From NCBI GenBank assembly GCA_029964075.1, contig CM057129.1, positions 23,799,430-23,863,429 on the forward strand: a stretch of DNA of 64,000 nucleotides, given 5' to 3'. The notes below the pieces were generated by a model. It was not told where the DNA came from. It made no database searches and worked only from the letters and a program-made list of their open reading frames with translations. Source of the stretch: Patiria pectinifera. Taxonomy: Eukaryota > Echinodermata > Asteroidea > Valvatida > Asterinidae. The position numbers and the translations under genes are program-made. Shown here in pieces: positions 58,201 to 64,000 of this stretch. Every line of letters starts with the position of its first letter. The stretch's first letter is position 1.

Positions 58201-61200
58201 AACAAATCTGTGGAAGAAATTTGTGAAAGATCGTAGGAGAACAAAAGCAAGATTCAGGTAGGGATCGAGTTCCGAAGACTTGACAAATACATGTATCTTC
58301 AGGGAGTACATGTATTTCAGGCCTTCATTTGTCATCTAAATGTAAAAGTATGTCCCGTACGTTACAACAGTTTAGTCACCCGTTTTTTTTTAAATTCAAG
58401 CTCCCTTTTCCAAAAATCCTGTAAGTGTCTTGTGATACACATGAGGTTTTTACAGAACAAATTTGTGTACTAGCCGTCTAGGACCTTTTCACTGCACTTT
58501 TCACAGCCTCGTAAGACATTTTCTTGATTTTTCCACACATTAAAAAAAATATGTCATGCAGAATTTCACAACAGTTTCGACTCGGCAGGATGCTGATTTT
58601 TTTTCACTGGCCCCCCGGGCAAGTTAAGAGGTAAATGTTACCAGTCTTATAATAGGCAGTCTATATACTATTGTTTATAACCAATGCAGCATTTATTTGT
58701 TTCAATCAATAAGAAATAGAGATTTTTTTTCACAAAAGCTAGTTCAGATTTTCTAACCAAAAAAATAGAGTAATTGTGGTAAATTTGGGCTATTACAGAA
58801 ACGAAGGGAGTTTTGTTGACAAAAACTGTCTTTAAATTAAAAAAAACTGTCTATAATTTCAAGATCCAAATCACATTAGCGCTGCATGACCTACATCGAC
58901 AGCTAGTTATGAACCCCAACACTTGTACTTTGTGTGCTTTATGACGGATAATGTCACATTATTCGCTTGGCTTGACGTAATTTCGGCATGCCTACTGCTT
59001 GAGCAGGCAAATTTGATTTTATCGTCGCAGTGAATCATAGCCAGCAAGGTTTTAAATTATAATGGTGCACGGATCGCAGAACCTTACTTTAATGGGTTTT
59101 AATAAACATCATCATTTTTATTATGCATACATCTCTCAATATATTAACCATAACCATACTAGATCTTCAAAATTGGAAAAAAAAAAAATGATGCCTGACC
59201 ACTACAACTTTACAAGGGGGTTGATTTTCCTTGAAAAAATATGAACAAATAAGAAAAGGCATTAGGAATTTGCAAATTTGAGGATTTTTTTAGGATTTAA
59301 TTTAGAAAGGTTCCTTTTGGCTCATATCTGAATTTTGATACAGTCTGATGTTGAAAGCTTTTGCTGTCTTAATGGCTTTATTTGCTGCTAGAAATACAAT
59401 GTATGTAGAGGCATTTTTTTTAAAAGAGAGTTGCTCATCACAAGACCCTTTAGGGCCACTCAAGATGAGGGCTACAAAGAGAAGGAGAGAAAAGGAAAAT
59501 GCAGAAAAAGAAAAATTACTAAAAAAAATAAATAGTCGGTCTCAGGTCAGCGCGCACGTCGACTTTAATCATGCGCGTCAACCTTTTTTTTTCTTCAAAT
59601 TGTCCGCGGTAGCTACAATAGCGCCCTCTATTTCCGCAACTTCTCAAATGTTTGTACCAAGGAATGTGGAAACCGCACCAAGGCAAATGATAAAGGGCAC
59701 CAAGGCAAATTATGGAGGACACCAATTTATATGAGGACACAAAAAAGCAAAATATAGTACCCACCTTGTATGTAATTGTCCATGCTTAAAAAAAAAAAAA
59801 GGCAAAAAAACCCAAGAAAAATGTGTCGCCGCATCAATTCTGGAACTTTGGTCTGACCAGAGACCGACTATTTTTTTTTTTTTGCCTTACACTTGAACTG
59901 GGAGAGATCACAATTTTCCAATGTAATCAAACATGGCTTTTCAACATGTTCTTATATTTATGTGAGATGTCATAATTGTGTATTACGTATTTTGTAAATG
60001 GTTAGAAAACACTTCTCACTGACTGACTTACTCCCCTAACTCACTAAAGACTTGACTGACTTACTATCACTTATGAGTTGGGCAGTGTTATCGTATAGTA
60101 GGTAGATACGTGCGCTATATAAGACTCCGTTATTGTTATAGGATTACCCTGTATGAATGGGCCAAATCCGACCCATTGTGTAGAACAGATGCATTAAAAT
60201 ATTTTCAGTGAATTGACCTTTTATTCAACTGAATAGAATTTGGTGCACTTCGGGACCAGCTTTACTAGATTTTGCCTGGGCTTTTCTTTTAAACATCCTG
60301 TACTTTGTTGTGCTAGAGTTCCCCATCTCTAATAAGGCCAAAACAAAAACTTGTTCTGCTTCTGATTACATGGCATTTGAAAATAGGGTAGGTAGGTAGG
60401 GAATTTTTTTGTGTACGATCATATGGAGGTGTCCGCGTGTACTCAAGGGTTAAAGGCAGTAATTGGAGTGCTGTGGCCTCGTGGTTAAGGGCACTGGATT
60501 TGTGGTCTGTGGGTAAAGCTGCGGGTTGTGGGTTCGAGTCCAGCCGGGGTCATGGTGCGTGTGCCCTTGAGCAAGGCACTTTGTCACTCATTGCTTCTCT
60601 CCACCAAGGAGTAAATGGGTACCTGTGAGGGCAGAGATGGTTATTGTGATGGAATTAGCTTGCTTGCGCCTAACAGGCAGCATCCAGCTGTATACTCCCC
60701 AGGGAGCTGAGATGGTATATGGAATGTTTAATTGGCCCAATGATCAGGGGTAATAATAATACTGTAAGCGCTGTGATTTAGTTTACTAATAAGAGCGTTC
60801 TTAAATGCCGATTATTATTATTATTATTGATGGTTTTCTTTTTTTCCCCTCATTCCCCCCCCCCAAAATAAATTAGGGTAGGGGCTGTCAAAATAGGGTA
60901 GGTAGGGTAACCAGAAGCATAATCATTTTTTTGGGGAGGGGGGGGAAGGGGGGCCTAATCCTCAGATTGGACCCCTTCCACCAGGTACAAACACTTTAGG
61001 AATAAGGTTTAATATACATCTCTACATCTCTTACCTGGTTCGCTTCCACTATATCATAGGTGTATATTCCCGGCGTGAGGGACCAGCGGCAGAATTCACC
61101 CTTCCAACCTCTGTTGATGGCCCCACATCCTATCCCACCAATGGGCACCCCTGCAATCAGAATGGAATCAACCAATTATCAACAAGGAAATCAATCATCA

Positions 61201-62194
61201 GAAATATGAGAATTCGGACAAAAGCATACACTGCTGGAAAATGTAATTCTGTTCGCTTGAGCGCTGAATTAGAACGAAATTTAAGTTCTTAATGGTGGAT
61301 TATCACTCTGCGCAAATGATATGTGTACCGACAGGCAGCAAGTTCATCTAAAAAGAAAAAAGGCCTACAACATTTTTTTTTGGCTGATCAGTGTCATTTG
61401 CGGGTTTTTTTCCAGAAGTTTATTACAAGCGGAATTATTAAATGCCATTTTCTCAAAAACTAGTTTGACAACTTGAATTTTGTTGGTGGTCTATATTTCT
61501 GTTTTTGGTTCTTGGCTGGTTCATCTCCTAAATACTCCGCGTGGGAGTTTATACAGGAGACCAGAAACACCGGGGAAAACCCCTTCTCTTACCAATAAGT
61601 GTTACTGGGTTCTTTTACGTGCATTGGATTACACAACACACGGGACCTATGGCTTTACGTCCCATCCGAAGGACGAAGCAATAACGGTTAAGTGCCTTGC
61701 TTAAGGGCACAAGTCTCCACACCGGATCGAACCCACGCCACTGTTGCCTCTGAAACACCAGAGCATGAGTCTGGTGTTCTTAACCGCTAGGCCATGACAC
61801 TCCACCCAACCAAACTCAGTACCCACAATTGTTGCATATCATTAGAAAGCTCTGGTTCTGCAGATTCTAGCAATAAAATTACCCAAATTCTTCAAAAGTC
61901 CTACTTTATGCTCATTCATACTACTCAGTGACTAGGCATGATTCTTGCTGTAAACATTCCTTGCAACATTTCAGTGTACTTGGGGACTTCAAGAATTCAA
62001 CATTTAAGCTGTGTAACTCCTTGAGACAGTGCAGTTAGGTCATATCTGGTATGGGTTAGGACCCAGAGCATATTGAAGCTAAAATCTGTCAAAGCCTTAA
62101 AATCCTACCGTATATCGGTTTGAATTGGATGGGTATGACATCGATGAAAGGTCGCCGACCGAGAGCTCTCATTCGCTTCGTAAATTTCACATAT
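46006..62194 (-). CDS. GBA2: GBA2 orthologue: non-lysosomal glucosylceramidase (GH116), 15 coding exons, 5' incomplete
   Basis: The product hydrolyses glucosylceramide to glucose and ceramide at the cytosolic face of ER/Golgi or plasma membrane (family knowledge). Exons in transcript order: 62194-62109, 61150-61035, 57623-57396, 54873-54622, 54233-54131, 53624-53471, 52641-52516, 51883-51693, 51442-51338, 51003-50896, 50396-50245, 49335-49229, 48608-48466, 47498-47185 and 46242-46006. All borders are GT-AG and the phases chain without a break. About 806 residues align colinearly with human GBA2, from the RYLxW region to near the C-terminus. The catalytic pair is kept: the nucleophile Glu in YLEGHEYRM (human E527; codon 51694-51696) and the acid/base Asp in ADQTYDAW (human D677; codon 49252-49254). 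The first visible exon begins mid-codon, so the N-terminal ~130 residues lie upstream, probably beyond 64000. Confidence 0.96.
47185..47498 (-). CDS. GBA2: GBA2 exon (GKYYNYDSS to MIQE)
   Basis: 314 bases between TTTCAG and CAAGAG|GTAAGA. It encodes [34 protein letters not shown] and [14 protein letters not shown], all strongly conserved with human GBA2. The 5' neighbouring intron holds a 0.5-kb satellite. Confidence 0.96.
47878..48400. repeat. satellite of ACTTGTGATAG / ACTTGTGAGG units
   Basis: About 500 bases of alternating 11-base and 10-base units in the GBA2 intron between exons 47185-47498 and 48466-48608. Frequent 11+10 pairing gives a 21-base period that keeps frames open on the - strand for up to 213 codons of KSSQVYH-like repeats, which I do not regard as a gene. 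Confidence 0.92.
48466..48608 (-). CDS. GBA2: GBA2 exon ([11 protein letters not shown])
   Basis: 143 bases between TTTGCAG and GGAATG|GTAAGA, phase 2 in and phase 1 out. It encodes [18 protein letters not shown] and YESKLWNG, matching human [18 protein letters not shown]. Confidence 0.95.
48797..49040 (-). repeat. dispersed repeat starting TTAACCAGTTCGCACC, copy 2
   Basis: Inverted copy of 38415-38660, in the GBA2 intron between exons 49229-49335 and 48466-48608. CpG-rich compared with its surroundings. Confidence 0.8.
49229..49335 (-). CDS. GBA2: GBA2 exon with catalytic acid/base Asp
   Basis: 107 bases between TACTTAG and GCAAG|GTCAGT. It encodes [20 protein letters not shown] followed by WVMTGA. 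The Asp of TYDAW corresponds to human D677; human has TYDGW, so the neighbouring Gly is Ala here. Confidence 0.95.
49486..50156. mobile_element. possible TTTAAAGG-bounded MITE
   Basis: It starts TTTAAAGGAAAGTG and ends CTACCTTTAAAG. Internal text resembles the 37835-38223 element only in part. In a GBA2 intron; borders uncertain. Confidence 0.35.
50245..50396 (-). CDS. GBA2: GBA2 exon ([10 protein letters not shown])
   Basis: 152 bases between CTGCAG and GCAAG|GTGAGG. It encodes [15 protein letters not shown] and [16 protein letters not shown], matching human DEPWLRVNAYLIHDT and [16 protein letters not shown]. Confidence 0.95.
50597..50803 (-). mobile_element. tRNA-derived SINE, family B
   Basis: On the - strand: GGTGGAGCGTGGCCTGGCGG, GGGGTTCGAATCTTGCC, CCTTGGGCAAGCCACTT and CTCTCCGCCCAGGAGCATAA. 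It is shorter at the 3' end than 21066-21351. Confidence 0.8.
50896..51003 (-). CDS. GBA2: GBA2 exon (IPHDIGDP)
   Basis: 108 bases between TTTCAG and CCTG|GTATGA. It encodes a variable stretch followed by IPHDIGDP, which is identical in human GBA2. Confidence 0.93.
51338..51442 (-). CDS. GBA2: GBA2 exon ([13 protein letters not shown])
   Basis: 105 bases between TTTACAG and TATAG|GTAAGG. It encodes [20 protein letters not shown] followed by [11 protein letters not shown], nearly identical to the human segment just after the catalytic nucleophile. Confidence 0.96.
   Translation of the reverse strand, partial: AMSTGCSTRTMFISTPHLPWQCCGQELRSVCKIL
51693..51883 (-). CDS. GBA2: GBA2 exon with catalytic nucleophile Glu
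   Basis: 191 bases between CCTCAG and GAAG|GTGAGT. It encodes [19 protein letters not shown] and ends in GLFAYLEG; the Glu corresponds to human E527. The first T completes a codon from the previous exon. Confidence 0.96.
52516..52641 (-). CDS. GBA2: GBA2 exon ([11 protein letters not shown])
   Basis: 126 bases between TTGCAG and GAAGA|GTAAGT. It encodes [16 protein letters not shown] and WQRPILDE, aligned with human RYTRFFGQDGDAAPAL and WQSPVLDD. Confidence 0.94.
52852..53216 (-). mobile_element. tRNA-derived SINE, family A, full length
   Basis: On the - strand it runs from GGAGTGTCGTGGCCTTGCG through GGTTGTGGGTTCGAGTCCAG, CCCTTGGGCAAGGCACTTTG, CCCACCCAGGATTAAATTGG to an (ATT)n-type tail. 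Same family as 60463-60829 and 55400-55615. Confidence 0.82.
53471..53624 (-). CDS. GBA2: GBA2 exon ([13 protein letters not shown])
   Basis: 154 bases between TTGTAG and TTAAG|GTACAA. It encodes [18 protein letters not shown], aligned with human LEFSLAWDMPRIMFGAKG. Confidence 0.94.
54131..54233 (-). CDS. GBA2: GBA2 exon ([15 protein letters not shown])
   Basis: 103 bases between TGCAG and ACAG|GTAAAT. It encodes [20 protein letters not shown] then QLNSSTG, aligned with human [20 protein letters not shown]. Confidence 0.92.
54320..54391 (-). tRNA. tRNA-like pseudogene or SINE head (Ala GGC-like)
   Basis: On the - strand, GGGCTGGATAGCTCAGTTGG then TAGAGC forms an excellent A-box and D-arm; GCAGGTTCAAACCTC is a good B-box. 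The anticodon loop position reads ATGGCAA, so GGC would be the anticodon. The acceptor ends do not pair and the anticodon stem is weak, so this is not a functional tRNA gene. Confidence 0.4.
54622..54873 (-). CDS. GBA2: GBA2 exon ([11 protein letters not shown])
   Basis: 252 bases, phase 0 at both ends, between CATCTAG and CAG|GTAAAG. It encodes [33 protein letters not shown] and [10 protein letters not shown], colinear with human GBA2. Confidence 0.95.
55010..55350 (-). mobile_element. tRNA-derived SINE, family E
   Basis: On the - strand the head starts TGGCATGGGTGGCTTGTGCG, has the B-box GGTTCGAATCCCGG, and ends in an AT-repeat tail; the body contains GGGTTTTTCTCCGGGCTCTC. In a GBA2 intron, directly before a family A fragment. 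Confidence 0.75.
55400..55615 (+). mobile_element. tRNA-derived SINE, family A, 5'-truncated
   Basis: Starts at GGTTGTGGGTTCGAGCCCAG (B-box) and continues through CCTTAAGCAAGACACTTTG, CCACCCAGGAGTAAAAGG to GGGGTAATAATAATG. Same family as 60463-60829. Confidence 0.75.
57396..57623 (-). CDS. GBA2: GBA2 exon ([15 protein letters not shown])
   Basis: 76 codons, phase 0 at both ends, between CTACAG and TATAAA|GTAAGG. It encodes [35 protein letters not shown] and [12 protein letters not shown]. The human counterparts are [18 protein letters not shown] and CRQITPILPHDY. Confidence 0.96.
59532..59870. mobile_element. 339-bp MITE with GGTCTC.GGTCAG ends, copy 2
   Basis: Left end TAGTCGGTCTCAGGTCAG and right end CTGACCAGAGACCGACTA. 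It matches 11778-12127 along its length. In the GBA2 intron between exons 61035-61150 and 57396-57623. Confidence 0.8.
60005..60310. repeat. dispersed repeat shared with 12720-13200
   Basis: CTGACTGACTTACTCCCC, GGCCAAATCCGACCCA-like and CAACTGAATAGAATTT blocks in the same order as the partner. Confidence 0.5.
60333..60958. mobile_element. MITE of the 9193-9433 family, split by a SINE
   Basis: The two halves (about 60333-60460 and 60830-60958) together match the reverse complement of 9193-9433: TGATTACATGGCATTTGAAA, TGATCATATGGAGG.GTC-like, then TTAGGGTAGG.GCTGTCA and AATAGGGTAGGTAGGG. A family A SINE occupies the middle. Confidence 0.8.
60463..60829 (+). mobile_element. tRNA-derived SINE, family A, full length
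   Basis: GAGTGCTGTGGCCTCGTGGT (A-box region), GGGTTCGAGTCCAGCC (B-box at 60531), CCCTTGAGCAAGGCACTTTG, CCACCAAGGAGTAAATGGG, GCAGCATCCAGCTGTATAC and a terminal (ATT)n tract. About 365 bases, inserted in an older MITE. Confidence 0.88.
61035..61150 (-). CDS. GBA2: GBA2 exon ([12 protein letters not shown])
   Basis: 116 bases between TTGCAG and CCAG|GTAAGA. It encodes [20 protein letters not shown] then [10 protein letters not shown], aligned with human [20 protein letters not shown]. Confidence 0.95.
61522..61805 (-). mobile_element. tRNA-derived SINE, family D
   Basis: On the - strand: GGAGTGTCATGGCCTAGCGG, GTGGGTTCGATCCGGTGTG and GTGCCCTTAAGCAAGGCACT, then a body with ACCCAGTAACACTTATTGGT. 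In a GBA2 intron. Confidence 0.78.
62109..62194 (-). CDS. GBA2: GBA2 most upstream exon visible
   Basis: 86 bases between TTTCAG and TACG|GTAGGA. It encodes [20 protein letters not shown] then PIQFKPIYG, matching the human region ending PFIDMINSVPLRQIYG. It enters with two bases owed by an upstream exon that I could not find between 62195 and 64000. Confidence 0.9.
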
Positions 62195-64000
62195 CTGAAA
62201 AAGAAAGAAAGAAAAGTAATTGAAACCTCTCTACATGTACACAGTAAACAATTATCAGGAACATTATCAGGCAGCACTGCCCAGAAAACTCAAGTAACTG
62301 AAGATGCAATAAAAATATGAAATGACTTCTCTGGTATTCCGAGAAAGATTAACTGTTTATTTGCCTTGCAAAAAGCCAAGGAAAATGTTCCTCATATCAG
62401 CCAATAGATTTAAAAAAGAGCAAAGTTGAATATTCTCTGCAATTAATCATCACGATCCCCCAAAAATGTGACAACATAAATCAAAACCCCTACACCCCAC
62501 AAACATATGATTAATTTATACTTGCGGCCGAAGGCTAAATTTCACTTTTATTTTCAGAACGAAAGACAAACTAGATGCCAAAGAGAAAAACAAACCGTGA
62601 GATAGCTGTATTTATCAGAGGAAATGCATGATGTACATGTACCAACAAAGGGCGACAATGCAAATGATGATATGTCCAATTTAGTTAAGACATGTATGCA
62701 ATCCCATGAATGTGCCACACATGTCCTCGTACAGTGCCTACACATGGTAACACAGCATGTTAACAAAATTGAGTGATTGTTGATAGAAAAAATAAACCAT
62801 CATTAGAGACAAATTACTTTATGTTTTTTTTAACTCAGGAAAGTCACTTAGTGAGACCGCTGATGGACACAAGATAATAAATGGGCACAGTGCGCTCAAA
62901 GATAAGCATACATGTATGCATCCCAGCAAATTGCCAATTTTGTAATTTACAATTTTTTTTCCAAATTTATATTACAACACAAGTTTGATCGTCCGAAAAT
63001 GCAGTGTGTTTCTTGTACTGAATGTCCAAATTTACTCTAATCATAAAATCTTCCTGTACGATATGTATGTGTGCCTGTTCATGTATGTAAAATGTTATGC
63101 AAGAATATGTAACGAAAGGTGATTCTGGTTTTATATAAATAGGATGCACAACTAGATAACTGGATGACTGCCTACATGTATCAATCTATTTTTGAATAAT
63201 GAATATTCCGCTTTTACGTAACAGTCTGTATCAATTTTTCAATAAAGCTATGACGTCAGTCAGCACAGCTGAAGGTCTTTTGTCACAAAAGATGAGCTTG
63301 GCCTGAGGACAAGGACAGCTGGCTTCAACCAGAACAATAAAAAAAAAGTAGAATAATACCCCCCCCCAAAAAAAAAAATTATTGAAATAAAAAAAATAAA
63401 AAAATAATAAAATAAAAAAAATTAATTTATAATTTAAAAGCAATTAAAAATCAAGTATACACCTACAGGTACGTGCACTCTAGCATTGTACTGTTTTTTT
63501 ATATTATACATTCACCATAAATTAAAAAATGGTCATGAATGTACATGTATCATCAATTTGGTATACCATTAGATTATAAAATTGCATAATAAATTAAGAA
63601 GCTCCACAACACATGTTCATTGTACATGTACGTGTGTACCAGTATTTATGAGAGAGCTCGGTGGCAAATGTTTGTTTAACACTGTATCAGAATCAGACTT
63701 GTACATTGTAATTCAGCCATTTCAGCTCAAGTCTAAATCTGTCTTTCAGCTCAAGTCTGAATACGTCTTTAAAGATGCGTTACTCCGTCCTATTTTTGAG
63801 TTTTATCTCGAAATAATTTTCCTTTTCAGTTTTCTTAGTTACTTTTTTTTCTAGCAAGTTATTCACTTAACTAGAAAAGTTATTTCTAGAAAAAGCTATT
63901 CACTTTCGAATGAGAAAACAACCCAAAACAAATCAGCCCATATTTAGTTAGCAGGGGTACGAGTGACCATTAATAAAAATAGCTGAAAACAGCTGAAAAA
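62195..64000. other. GBA2 upstream intron or 5' region
   Basis: No exon matching the GBA2 N-terminus was found on the - strand here. The sequence is AT-rich with A/T tracts near 63340-63440. Confidence 0.5.

Noticed and set aside
63231..63443. 70-codon - strand frame as an N-terminal GBA2 exon
   Set aside because: It is mostly Phe/Tyr/Leu from an A/T tract, with no resemblance to the GBA2 N-terminus and no donor in the required phase.

Overview
This window is animal nuclear DNA. Short GC-rich exons with GT-AG borders are scattered through long AT-rich introns packed with foldback (MITE-like) elements, tRNA-derived SINEs, minisatellites and palindromic ACATGT tracts. The repeat style and the gene structures fit a marine invertebrate deuterostome. 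An echinoderm such as a sea star is my best guess, but that rests on general resemblance only. No bacterial, viral or organellar gene was seen.

Two protein genes can be assembled exon by exon, with reading-frame phase consistent across every junction. On the + strand, ten coding exons between about 7973 and 37721 encode the complete orthologue of PTPN9 (MEG2), a cytosolic tyrosine phosphatase with an N-terminal CRAL-TRIO (SEC14-like) lipid-binding domain. It is about 796 residues, against 593 in human; the extra length lies in the linker between the domains. On the - strand, fifteen coding exons from 62194 down to 46006 encode about 806 residues of GBA2, the non-lysosomal glucosylceramidase (GH116). 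They cover the catalytic region and the true C-terminus; the N-terminal exon(s) must lie beyond 64000. The two genes converge tail to tail, with about 8.3 kb between stop codons. Both products act at lipid membranes, but nothing here shows that they cooperate.

Layout: 1-7600 is upstream DNA with repeats and no recognisable gene; 7600-37721 is PTPN9; 37722 to about 41180 is its probable long 3' UTR, which contains two foldback insertions; about 41200-45650 is intergenic; 45284-45600 is a 21-bp minisatellite; 46006-62194 is GBA2; 62195-64000 is GBA2 intron or 5' DNA.

The most unusual material is repetitive. It includes a 3.19-kb element with 27-bp inverted ends inserted inside an older ~85-bp minisatellite (15117-18306), a 326-bp palindrome with one mismatch between its arms (29969-30294), a MITE nested in a MITE (3645-4313), a SINE nested in a MITE (60333-60958), and a minisatellite that seems to have grown from the T-arm of a tRNA-like sequence (45241-45600).
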